Source: Eubacterium sp. (GTDB lineage: Bacteria; Bacillota_A; Clostridia; Lachnospirales; Lachnospiraceae). Taken from it: 16,396 bases of DNA. Every line of letters begins with the position of its first letter. The first letter of the stretch is position 1. Position numbers and translations under genes: made by a program. The notes below the pieces were generated by a model that ran no database searches, was not told the DNA's origin, and saw only the letters and a program-made list of their open reading frames with translations. Below are positions 6,449 through 13,428 of the stretch, one piece after another. Location: positions 1-16,396 of the forward strand of contig JAILEL010000002.1 of assembly GCA_024687845.1 (NCBI GenBank), read 5' to 3'.

Positions 6449-6614
6449 GGGGCTTGGCGGAGATTCACATCAGTTCTCTGACTCTGGGCGTTAGGTGCCG
6501 GTGGCACCTGGTTTTAGCCACCCGAAGCTATGCTGAGGGCGACCATTTCAAGGTTCGAATCCTAGTACCCCAGCTTAGCACTTAGGGCTTCAATAATTAT
6601 TGTAGTCCTTTTTT
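6449..6614 (+). ncRNA. Candidate structured RNA with tRNA T-arm-like motif, next to Abi_2
   Basis: Positions 6449-6574 are about 57% G+C by hand count in a markedly AT-rich region, and no convincing gene overlaps them. A perfect hairpin AGGTGCC-GGT-GGCACCT (6493-6509) competes with GGTGGC/GCCACC (6500-6505 with 6517-6522), so two folds exclude each other. GGTTCGAATCC (6552-6562) is an exact tRNA B-box, and ACCCCAGC after it resembles a tRNA 3' end. TTGGCGGAG (6454-6462) resembles a tRNA-Leu D-arm. No proper cloverleaf can be built. GGGG at 6449 can pair with CCCC at 6568-6571. An intrinsic terminator ends it at 6614 on the + strand, and a weak promoter (TTTACT 6415, TAGTGT 6439, 18 apart) would start it at about 6451. 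Structured RNAs called abiF have been reported beside Abi_2 genes; whether this is one is untested. Confidence 0.55.
6584..6614 (+). terminator. Intrinsic terminator of the GC-rich RNA
   Basis: AGGGCTTCAAT (6584-6594) pairs with ATTGTAGTCCT (6599-6609), with one G-U pair and one T-T mismatch, around an AATT loop. Six T's follow (6609-6614). The centre is the perfect palindrome CAATAATTATTG. There is no T-run on the - strand side, so it serves + strand RNA even though it overlaps the end of the - strand gene stopping at 6597. Confidence 0.65.
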
Positions 6615-7271
6615 CTTGTTTAAATGGTAATATACTCCCAATTTCCATAGTTTATTCAACAGCCATAATACCACCGAAACTAGCCACGTAATAATAATTA
6701 TAGCTATAAAAATCATTATTCCTATTGACCATCCCCAATTAAGGAATCCATACCAATCATTGGAATTCGGCCAGGTTCCGACTCCTCTGATAAGAATATT
6801 GAACATATAGAGGAGCCCGTATACAGCACTCGGAATCATAGTAAGCAGCGTCTGACGGAAGGGCAGCATAGACGCTCCGTCAGACGTAAATATGCACTCG
6901 ACCACAGCTAATACCGGAATAATAAGATGAAACCACAAATTTGCGTTTTGATACATATTAAGGTCCGGATAGGCAGGCTGCAGAAACGCCGCTATAATAA
7001 CAGCAGTAAGTCCTGTCACGGTTGCTGCCACAAACTTAAGAAATCTAAATTCGAAATCGAGCTTTCGATTCAAATAAGCCACAAGCTCTGCAAGGGCAAC
7101 TAATCCACAGAACAGATTTGACAATACAGTATAGTACTTCAGATTCGACAGTCCTGAAGAGAGAAGTCCTGAGCCATCACCACCACGCGTTAACATCAGC
7201 CATGTGCCATACGATACGCATAGGATGATCAATGTATCCATTATAATAATTCTCTTATTCCATATTAGCAT
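6597..7271 (-). CDS. Polytopic membrane protein, Pr6Pr-like family
   Basis: The 224-residue protein has about six hydrophobic helices: starting near residues 8, 47, 80, 110, 145 and 178 by eye. Conserved-looking polar features include FLKFVAATVTGLTAVIIAAFL, NLWFHLIIPVLAVVE (a His in a membrane helix) and PSAVYGLLYMFNIL. This pattern resembles the Pr6Pr (FAR-17a/AIG1-like) membrane proteins found in Firmicutes, whose biochemical role is not established. It follows the Nudix gene by 34 bases on the same strand, so the two are probably co-transcribed. The start lacks a strong SD; a second in-frame ATG (MDTLIILC) ten codons in is possible. The stop codon lies inside the terminator hairpin of the opposite-strand RNA. 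Confidence 0.65.
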   Translation of the reverse strand: MLIWNKRIIIMDTLIILCVSYGTWLMLTRGGDGSGLLSSGLSNLKYYTVLSNLFCGLVALAELVAYLNRKLDFEFRFLKFVAATVTGLTAVIIAAFLQPAYPDLNMYQNANLWFHLIIPVLAVVECIFTSDGASMLPFRQTLLTMIPSAVYGLLYMFNILIRGVGTWPNSNDWYGFLNWGWSIGIMIFIAIIIITWLVSVVLWLLNKLWKLGVYYHLNKKKGLQ

Positions 7272-7305
7272 ATGTTTACTTCACACTTACCTTTTATAAT
7301 TTACT

Positions 7306-7893
7306 CTATTTTATGTTTTCCCTTGTCATCAGCCACCCCATTATATGAATAGCCTGCTTGAAGTTTCCTTCTAAAATCATGTTCTGTATTTCTTCAGAAC
7401 TATAGAGCTTTACATTTAAGAATTCCATTTCGTCCAGAGACTGATCTGAAGTTTTCTTACAGTTTTTTGCTTCGAAAATATATGCATAATTATCAGAAAT
7501 GGTTGCATTGGATGGGATGGTGATGATAGAAGACCATTCATCAGATTCATAACCGGTTTCTTCTAAGAGCTCGCGCTTTGCGGCCATAAGTGCATTTTCA
7601 GTGGAAGCAGAGTTTCTGTCTCCATATTCCTTTCCGTCCTTACGTTCGATTCCGCCTGCAGGAAATTCTGTTGTAACTTCTCTTATTCCCTGTCTGAATT
7701 GTTTCACACAAATATATTTTCCATTTTCATCTGAAGCAATTATTACAACATAGTCGCGTCTGCTGTAGGTATAGAAAGGCTCAAAAATCTTTCCATCAGG
7801 AAAACGAAATGAGGTCTTTCTGAAATCAATCCATTCATCTTGAACAATGTGTTCTGTAGAGACTTCTTCCCACATTAAGTCTTTGTCATTCAT
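7306..7893 (-). CDS. Nudix hydrolase, ADP-ribose pyrophosphatase-like
   Basis: The 195-residue protein has the N-terminal strands of the ADP-ribose pyrophosphatase group and FPAGGIE at 77-83. The Nudix catalytic helix RELLEETGY is at 107-115, whose glutamates bind the metal ions. The usual spacing between the glycine and the REXXEE part is stretched by about a dozen residues (KDGKEYGDRNSAST), an odd insertion that should form a surface loop. Enzymes of this group hydrolyse nucleoside diphosphates linked to another moiety, such as ADP-ribose. The exact substrate is unknown. The start at 7893 (MNDKDLMW) is preferred because GAAGGATGG precedes it at a good distance; a start at 7920 would place this site inside the gene. 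It is first in a two-gene unit with the membrane protein. Confidence 0.85.
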   Translation of the reverse strand: MNDKDLMWEEVSTEHIVQDEWIDFRKTSFRFPDGKIFEPFYTYSRRDYVVIIASDENGKYICVKQFRQGIREVTTEFPAGGIERKDGKEYGDRNSASTENALMAAKRELLEETGYESDEWSSIITIPSNATISDNYAYIFEAKNCKKTSDQSLDEMEFLNVKLYSSEEIQNMILEGNFKQAIHIMGWLMTRENIK

Positions 7894-7957
7894 ATTATTC
7901 CATCCTTCGCTTGAAACCAATTATATCTCATAAAACGTATATAGTAACATTTTGGCC

Positions 7958-7966
7958 ATTATAGCA
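7958..7966 (-). promoter_or_regulatory. Extended -10 promoter for the Nudix/membrane protein pair
   Basis: On the - strand TGC directly precedes TATAAT (7963-7958), an extended -10. The -35 region is only TGGAAA at 17 bases. The leader to the start at 7893 would be about 60 bases. Confidence 0.5.
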
Positions 7967-8101
7967 AAAATTTACTAATCTTTCCATCTTTTAAGCGGGC
8001 ATATATATGTGTTATATTGTATAGTAATTGAATAATAACTGAATATCAGTAGATTATTGACGTGAGTGTTTATGTGATAAAGTTAATAGGAGGGATACCA
8101 A

Positions 8102-8506
8102 ATGATCTTATCAAGATGTGGAATGAGATGTGACTTATGCTTAGTATATCGACCTAATGTTGAGAGGGAAGACAGACGTGAGGAAGTAGTTGAAGTATTT
8201 AAGAAAATATTTGATGAATATGATGCGGATCCGAAGACTATTATTTGTGATGGATGTACTAGTGATAAGGAAAATCCTATACTTCTTGATCCGGAATGTA
8301 AAGCAAGACCATGTGTTATCAGTAAGGGAATCGAACACTGTGGCTATTGTGATAGTTTTCCTTGCTCGATTTTTCCAGCAGAACCAAGTGATGAAGAGCT
8401 GAAGCAGAAAATAGATGTTGAACATTTGTGGACATGGGAGGAGAATGCCCTCTTGGAAGCATATCAATGCCGAAAAAATATGGAAGAATTCAGAAAAACT
8501 CCGTAA
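8102..8506 (+). CDS. DUF3795 cysteine-rich protein
   Basis: The 134-residue protein starts MILSRCGMRCDLCLVY and carries many cysteines in ordered pairs: C6, C10, C13, then ICDGCTS, PECKARPCV, HCGYCDSFPCSIF. This is the DUF3795 pattern, thought to bind zinc or an iron-sulfur cluster. Function is unknown; members are small, soluble and widespread in anaerobes. The start has an excellent SD (AGGAGGG, seven bases before ATG). It is a single-gene unit: the stop codon lies within the left arm of its own terminator. It is divergent from the Nudix gene. Confidence 0.8.
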   Translation: MILSRCGMRCDLCLVYRPNVEREDRREEVVEVFKKIFDEYDADPKTIICDGCTSDKENPILLDPECKARPCVISKGIEHCGYCDSFPCSIFPAEPSDEELKQKIDVEHLWTWEENALLEAYQCRKNMEEFRKTP

Positions 8507-8537
8507 ACAGCATAAATATGCTGTTTATGGAGTTTTA
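8495..8537 (+). terminator. Terminator overlapping the stop of the DUF3795 gene
   Basis: AAAACTCCGTAAACAGCAT (8495-8513) pairs along its whole length, with one G-U pair, with the arm ending in GGAGTTTT (about 8518-8536), around a 4-base loop, then TATTT. The hairpin begins inside the last codons and includes the TAA stop (8504-8506). Confidence 0.75.
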
Positions 8538-8582
8538 TTTGATATTAAATCAGCCAATTCAATGAATAATATTCAAGAATAA

Positions 8583-8607
8583 GTTCAATGACAAAAAATA
8601 ATTGAAC
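8583..8607 (-). terminator. Weak terminator-like hairpin after the importer ATPase gene
   Basis: GTTCAAT (8583-8589) pairs with ATTGAAC (8601-8607) around an 11-base loop, just past the ATPase stop. On the - strand it is followed only by TTATTCTTG, so termination would be inefficient. The strong hairpin at 8495-8537 further on may finish the job. Confidence 0.35.
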
Positions 8608-8611
8608 CCAA

Positions 8612-9379
8612 TTATATTCCTAACACTTTATCAAGGAAATCTATTGTACGAGCATTTTTTGGATTCTTGAATACTTCATCTGGGGTTCCTTCTTCAAGGA
8701 CGTATCCATCAGCCATGAATATGACTCTATCGGCTACTTCCATGGCGAATCCCATCTCGTGCGTAACGATTACCATTGTTATACGTTCTTTGGCCAGGTC
8801 CTTTATGACATTTAGAACTTCGCCTATCATTTCAGGATCAAGTGCTGATGTAGGTTCGTCGAAGAGCATGATGTCGGGATGCATACACAGTGCCCGGGCT
8901 ATTGCAACTCTCTGTTTCTGACCACCTGAGAGCTGGTGTGGATAAACCTCAGCTTTATCAGCAAGTCCAACTCTTTCAAGTAACTGACGCGCAGTTGCTT
9001 CAGCTTCCTCTTTGGAAGCTTTTTTCAAATCAACCGGTGCAAGTGTCAGATTTCTAAGAACATTCATATTTGCAAAAAGATTGAAATGCTGAAAAACCAT
9101 TCCCACATTTTCACGAACCTTATTGATATTTACATGCCTATCGGCAATATTTTGTCCATGTACGATTACTTTTCCGGATGTTACAGTTTCAAGTCCGTTG
9201 AGACAACGCAGGAATGTTGATTTGCCGCTTCCTGAAGGTCCAATAACAACAACAATCTCGCCCTCATATATGTCGGTAGAGATGCCTTTAAGTACATCCA
9301 GATTCTTAAAGCTCTTGTGGAGATCTTCTACATGAATTTTTACATTATCTTTATTTAGATTATTTTGCTTCTCTGTCAC
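8612..9379 (-). CDS. glnQ: Polar amino-acid ABC importer, ATP-binding subunit (GlnQ-like)
   Basis: The 255-residue ATPase has Walker [10 protein letters not shown] (near 48-56), the Q-loop in [11 protein letters not shown], the signature [15 protein letters not shown], Walker [13 protein letters not shown] and the H-loop VTHEM, all intact. It powers uptake of a polar amino acid such as glutamine, glutamate, arginine, histidine or cystine. The start is GTG at 9379, supported by GAGGAG eight bases upstream. It overlaps the permease gene by 20 bases, which suggests translational coupling. The symbol marks the subfamily only; substrate is unknown. The first 12 residues ([11 protein letters not shown]) are a non-conserved extension, and a later start cannot be excluded. 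Confidence 0.9.
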   Translation of the reverse strand: MTEKQNNLNKDNVKIHVEDLHKSFKNLDVLKGISTDIYEGEIVVVIGPSGSGKSTFLRCLNGLETVTSGKVIVHGQNIADRHVNINKVRENVGMVFQHFNLFANMNVLRNLTLAPVDLKKASKEEAEATARQLLERVGLADKAEVYPHQLSGGQKQRVAIARALCMHPDIMLFDEPTSALDPEMIGEVLNVIKDLAKERITMVIVTHEMGFAMEVADRVIFMADGYVLEEGTPDEVFKNPKNARTIDFLDKVLGI

Positions 9380-10037
9380 GATTCAATCTCCTCTCAAGCA
9401 TCTTAGCAACACGCTGAAGAATAAGAATTACGATAAGATACATTATTGCTACAATAGTCCAAACCTGGAATGATTTGAATGTGATTGCAATAACGTTCTG
9501 CGCTTTGTTAACGAGTTCTGGAAATCCGATAACTGAAAGTATGGATGTATCCTTCAAAGTAATAATGAACTGATTTACGATACTTGGTATCATATTTCGT
9601 ATTGCTTGTGGGAATACTACTCGGAACATACTTCTCCAGTATGTAAGACCTAAACTTCTCGAGGCTTCCATCTGTCCCGGATCTACGGAATTAATACCTG
9701 CACGAATAATTTCTGCCATATAGGCGCCGCAGTTCAGCGCAAGACAGATAGTACCTGCAGACAGCGCAGACAGAGTGACCCCAAGATTAAATGTATTGTT
9801 GAGTGCATAAGGCACTCCGATGTAGACAAAGAATGCCAAAACGATCATAGGCACTGCACGGATAAGATTGACGTATATCAGAGCAATCACGTTGCAGACT
9901 TTATTTTCTACAACGCTGAGGAGCCCGAAGAGTATACCCAGAATACATCCGAAGAACAGTCCGAGCAATGCAAGAAGGAGCGTTCGCCCCATAGCAATTA
10001 GGAAAAATAAACCATAATTTGAAATTATATCTATCAT
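9360..10037 (-). CDS. Polar amino-acid ABC importer, permease subunit (HisM/GlnP type)
   Basis: The 225-residue permease has about five membrane helices and the ATPase-coupling EAA loop [20 protein letters not shown]. The segment [16 protein letters not shown] before it is characteristic of the HisM/GlnP family. As the only permease in the operon it should form a homodimer with two copies of the ATPase. It ends in a very basic tail ([12 protein letters not shown]). It follows the binding-protein gene by 30 bases and overlaps the ATPase gene. All three subunits needed for a high-affinity importer are present and intact. Confidence 0.9.
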   Translation of the reverse strand: MIDIISNYGLFFLIAMGRTLLLALLGLFFGCILGILFGLLSVVENKVCNVIALIYVNLIRAVPMIVLAFFVYIGVPYALNNTFNLGVTLSALSAGTICLALNCGAYMAEIIRAGINSVDPGQMEASRSLGLTYWRSMFRVVFPQAIRNMIPSIVNQFIITLKDTSILSVIGFPELVNKAQNVIAITFKSFQVWTIVAIMYLIVILILQRVAKMLERRLNRDREAK

Positions 10038-10067
10038 AAATCAGTCTCGTTTCTTTCTTATATTCGA

Positions 10068-10850
10068 TTAGTTAAGATATTTGTTAATGATTTCGTCGTA
10101 TTTACCATTTTCTTTGATATTCTTAAGACCAGCGTTGAAGAGGTCTACAAGTTCCTGCTTGTCAGAGTTAAAGATGGCAAATCCATAATTTGCTGGATCA
10201 TTTTCAGTACCATCAACAAATTTCATTTCAAGTTCACCAGTTTTGATGCTGTACTTCAGGATTGGAGTATCATCAAAACAAGCATCAGCCTGACCGCCGA
10301 TAACCTGCTGATACATATCAGGAGATGTTGAAACACGTGTAACTGTGAATCCGATTTTTTCGCTAAGTCCTGTAGCATATTCATCACTCATAGTTCCATT
10401 CTTAACAACGACAGTTTTACCAGCAAGATCATTTACTGAAGCGATAGTTGAATCCTTGGCAACTGCCATTCCTTGTGTTGATTCAAAATATCCATCTGAG
10501 AATATCCATCCGTTATTTTTTCTTTCATCAGTAATAGATGCACCTGCTATCATTCCATCAGCCTGACCAGCCTGACATTCTGCAATAGCAGCATCCCATC
10601 CGATGTAGTGGAGATCATATGTGAATCCCTGGTCTTCAGAGATTGCCTTGAGAATATCCATATCAATTCCTACTATATTTCCGGATTCATCTTCAAACTC
10701 GAATGGGCTGAATCCCTTATCTGTTGCAACGATAAAATGCTTTCCGCCATCTGCTGAACTATCGTTGCCCTTATTACCACATCCTGTGAGAAGTCCCATT
10801 GAAACTGCAGTAATTAAAGCAATTGAGATGATTTTCTTTGAAAATTTCAT
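10068..10850 (-). CDS. Polar amino-acid-binding lipoprotein of the ABC importer (SBP family 3)
   Basis: The 260-residue protein has a lipoprotein signal peptide with lipobox LLTGC (Cys24) and a short Ser/Gly/Asp linker. The rest is a complete family-3 solute-binding fold. Its motifs include FSPFEFEDESGNIVGIDMDI, the binding-site loop AGASITDERK, then VVKNGTMSDEYA and the C-terminal NAGLKNIKENGKYDEIINKY. It is held on the outer membrane face and passes the amino acid to the permease. The Asp in IVGIDMDI and the T-D-E-R motif are the usual contacts to the alpha-amino and carboxyl groups, which fits a polar amino acid ligand. It is first in the operon, with AAGGAAGG before ATG. Side-chain specificity cannot be read. 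Confidence 0.9.
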   Translation of the reverse strand: MKFSKKIISIALITAVSMGLLTGCGNKGNDSSADGGKHFIVATDKGFSPFEFEDESGNIVGIDMDILKAISEDQGFTYDLHYIGWDAAIAECQAGQADGMIAGASITDERKNNGWIFSDGYFESTQGMAVAKDSTIASVNDLAGKTVVVKNGTMSDEYATGLSEKIGFTVTRVSTSPDMYQQVIGGQADACFDDTPILKYSIKTGELEMKFVDGTENDPANYGFAIFNSDKQELVDLFNAGLKNIKENGKYDEIINKYLN

Positions 10851-10925
10851 TTTTTCTACCTTCCTTTTTCATATAAAACTTAACTAATTGGAAATGCTTC
10901 ATTTTCATGAAACATACAATCAAGA

Positions 10926-10954
10926 ATTATACTGAAAAAGAGCTGAAAATGCAA
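10926..10954 (-). promoter_or_regulatory. Promoter of the amino-acid importer operon
   Basis: On the - strand TTGCAT (10954-10949) and TATAAT (10931-10926) are exactly 17 bases apart. The leader would be about 70 bases. I see no T-box or riboswitch in it. Confidence 0.65.
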
Positions 10955-10970
10955 ATTCGACATATTTATA

Positions 10971-10999
10971 TGGCATATATTTTTAATTTTTGATAAAAT
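10971..10999 (+). promoter_or_regulatory. Possible promoter of the EAL-domain gene
   Basis: TGA before TAAAAT (10994-10999) gives an extended -10 like element, with TGGCAT 17 bases upstream. A start near 11006 leaves a leader of about 40 bases. Confidence 0.35.
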
Positions 11000-11047
11000 A
11001 TTATTTGAAAGACTGCTTGATGAAGCATAGAAAAGAGAAATAGCTGA

Positions 11048-13321
11048 ATGAGAATACTGATAGCCATTATACTTGGATTAATTATAATCTCTTTAATAGT
11101 ATGTGCAGTAGTATCGGCACGCTCGAGGAAGTCGATTGGAAGATCGGTTTCTATTTTAGAATGCGCTCTTATCGCGCCTGTTATGGGCAATCTCATAATT
11201 ATTGGTTCGGCCAATCAATCTTTATCTACAGTAGGTTACTATATCTATTTCCTTGGAATGGATCTGGTAATGTTCGCTCTTATCAATTTCATCCTTGACT
11301 ATAGCTATATAAAAAAATACGCGGCACTTTCAAGGCGAATAATAATCGGTCTATGTATATTGGATTATATCCAGTATTTCATTAACATTTTCTCTCATCA
11401 TGTATTTGAAACCAAAATGATATATGAAGATGGATTTCCTTATTATCAGGTTGTTCCATATATTGGCCAGACTTTCCACAGAGTTCTCGATTATGGACTT
11501 TTAGTTGTGCTTTTTGGAATACTTATCTATATGTCGATAAACAGCCCAAAAATCTATGCAGAGAGATATACAGTTATTCTAATGTCACTGTTTGTGACTA
11601 CTATATGGGAAACATATTACATTTTCTCAAGAACTCCAGTAGACAGTTCGATGATCTGCTTTGGGGTCTTCGGAATAATGGCATTTTATTTCTCCATCTA
11701 TTATCGCCCGCTCAGACTTCTGGATAGAATGCTGGTTGCTATGGCGTCTGAGCTATCTGAAGCAATGTTCTTCTTTGATGTAAATGGTGTCTGTATCTGG
11801 GCAAATGAACCTGGTCTACTGCTTATTAATCTGGACAGTAGTAATCTGGAGGCAACTCAGTCGGGGCTTCGGGCGCTTCTGGGTGAACATAAATGGGATG
11901 AAGATGAATGGAATGAACGTACAGTCTTAGATACTGAAGAGGGCAAGAGATATTATTACATGGAGAAATATTCTGTTCAGAATGAATCTGGAAAAAAAAT
12001 GGGTTCATTCCTGATCATCCGTGATAATACTGAGGAACAGAGAACTCTTGAACGAGAAAAATACAATGCTACTCATGACACCCTGACTGACCTTTATACA
12101 AAGGAATACCTTTTTGAGAGCTTTAAAGAGCTTCTTGAGAATAATCCTGATACAGAATATTATGTTATATATGCCAACATCAGCGATTTTAAGGTAGTAA
12201 ATGATATTTTTGGAAATCAGTTTGGTGATTACGTGTTAAAATATATTGCTGCTAAGATTCAGTCGAAGATTGTAGGAAAAGGTGTTGCAGGAAGATTCGT
12301 TGGAGATACCTTTGGATTCTGTATCCCAGTGAAGGATTTTGACGAGGCGGAGTTTGTAAATGAGCTTTCTCATTTTACAGTTACAGATGGGGAGATGGAT
12401 CATTTTGTTTTGATGCATCTCGGAGTCTATAAGGTAATCGATAGATCCCTGGATGTTGTATATATGTTTGACCGTGCGCGAATCGCACTGTCAACTATTA
12501 AGGATGAATATCAGAAATATATCGCATATTTTGACGCGGACATGCGTGAAAATGTGCTGTGGGAGCAAAAGATAACAACACAGCTAAGCGAGGCTATTAC
12601 TCAAAGACAGATTGTACCATTCCTTCAGCCAATAGTTGATGCTGAAAATAATGTTGTCGGTGCAGAGGCTCTTGTAAGATGGAATCATCCTGAGGAGGGA
12701 TTCCTGGCTCCGTACAAGTTCATTCCTGTTTTTGAGAAAAATGGAATGATAGCCGATATTGACAGATATATGTGGAGATGTGCCTGTGAGATACTATCCC
12801 GATGGGAAAAGTCAAAGAAGGATAAGTTCATTTCCATTAATATATCACCGAAGGATTTCTATTTCATGGACGTTGGACGTGAGATAAGAAATATTGTAAA
12901 AGAATTCGGAATAGACCAGAAGCAACTAAGAATCGAGATAACAGAAAGTGTTGTTGTGTCTGAGCAGGAAAAGGTAATGGCGATTCTGAATGATTTTAGG
13001 CAGGATGGTTTCATCGTGGAAATGGATGATTTCGGAAGTGGTTATTCCTCTCTCAATATGTTGAAGGATATGCCGATAGATCTTATCAAGATAGATATGG
13101 CATTTCTCAGGAAATCTCCAAATGACGACAAGGCTAAAATAATTCTCAAAAATATCGTGAAGCTGTCGATGGATCTTGGACTTATATCACTGACAGAAGG
13201 AGTCGAAACTGACGAACAATATAAACTCCTTACAGATATGGGGTGCAAGCTTTTCCAGGGTTATCACTTCGCAAAGCCTATGCCAGTTGAAGAATTTGAA
13301 GCAAAATACGTAAATGTCTAG
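11048..13321 (+). CDS. Membrane-anchored degenerate-GGDEF/EAL protein, likely cyclic di-GMP phosphodiesterase
   Basis: The 757-residue protein has about seven membrane helices in residues 1-220, resembling the 7TM sensor module of some histidine kinases. A PAS-like segment follows (about 230-330), then a GGDEF domain (about 340-500) and an EAL domain (about 515-755). The GGDEF signature is VGDTF at 418-422, and the usual FxDxDxFK strand is YANISDFK, so cyclase activity is unlikely; it may bind GTP as a regulatory domain. The EAL domain keeps its key residues: E540-A-L-V-R544, N598, E630, DDFGSGYSS from 660, K681, E717 in EGVET and Q737 in FQGYHFAKP. It should hydrolyse cyclic di-GMP in response to a signal sensed at the membrane. 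The SD is weak (AAGAGAAA). It is a single-gene unit with a strong terminator after it. Confidence 0.88.
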   Translation: MRILIAIILGLIIISLIVCAVVSARSRKSIGRSVSILECALIAPVMGNLIIIGSANQSLSTVGYYIYFLGMDLVMFALINFILDYSYIKKYAALSRRIIIGLCILDYIQYFINIFSHHVFETKMIYEDGFPYYQVVPYIGQTFHRVLDYGLLVVLFGILIYMSINSPKIYAERYTVILMSLFVTTIWETYYIFSRTPVDSSMICFGVFGIMAFYFSIYYRPLRLLDRMLVAMASELSEAMFFFDVNGVCIWANEPGLLLINLDSSNLEATQSGLRALLGEHKWDEDEWNERTVLDTEEGKRYYYMEKYSVQNESGKKMGSFLIIRDNTEEQRTLEREKYNATHDTLTDLYTKEYLFESFKELLENNPDTEYYVIYANISDFKVVNDIFGNQFGDYVLKYIAAKIQSKIVGKGVAGRFVGDTFGFCIPVKDFDEAEFVNELSHFTVTDGEMDHFVLMHLGVYKVIDRSLDVVYMFDRARIALSTIKDEYQKYIAYFDADMRENVLWEQKITTQLSEAITQRQIVPFLQPIVDAENNVVGAEALVRWNHPEEGFLAPYKFIPVFEKNGMIADIDRYMWRCACEILSRWEKSKKDKFISINISPKDFYFMDVGREIRNIVKEFGIDQKQLRIEITESVVVSEQEKVMAILNDFRQDGFIVEMDDFGSGYSSLNMLKDMPIDLIKIDMAFLRKSPNDDKAKIILKNIVKLSMDLGLISLTEGVETDEQYKLLTDMGCKLFQGYHFAKPMPVEEFEAKYVNV

Positions 13322-13383
13322 TAGGTATAACCTTGCTGAGCACTTACTGAATATTTACGAGTTGACTATGATTAAAAAAAGAG

Positions 13384-13420
13384 AAAGCCTACTGAGCAAA
13401 TGATTATCAGTAGGCTTTTT
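13384..13420. terminator. Bidirectional terminator between the EAL gene and the zinc-ribbon gene
   Basis: AAAGCCTACTGA (13384-13395) pairs perfectly with TCAGTAGGCTTT (13407-13418) around an 11-base loop. A five-base T-run follows on the + strand. A seven-base A-run upstream (13375-13381) gives a T-rich tract, interrupted by GA-derived bases, on the - strand. It serves both convergent genes. Confidence 0.8.
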
Positions 13421-13428
13421 GACTATTC

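Noticed and set aside
6449..6574. A standard tRNA gene, because of the exact GGTTCGAATCC and the ACCCCAGC after it
   Set aside because: No matching 7-bp acceptor stem, D-arm and anticodon arm can be built, the span is about 125 bases, and CCA is absent. It is kept only as a tRNA-like RNA candidate.
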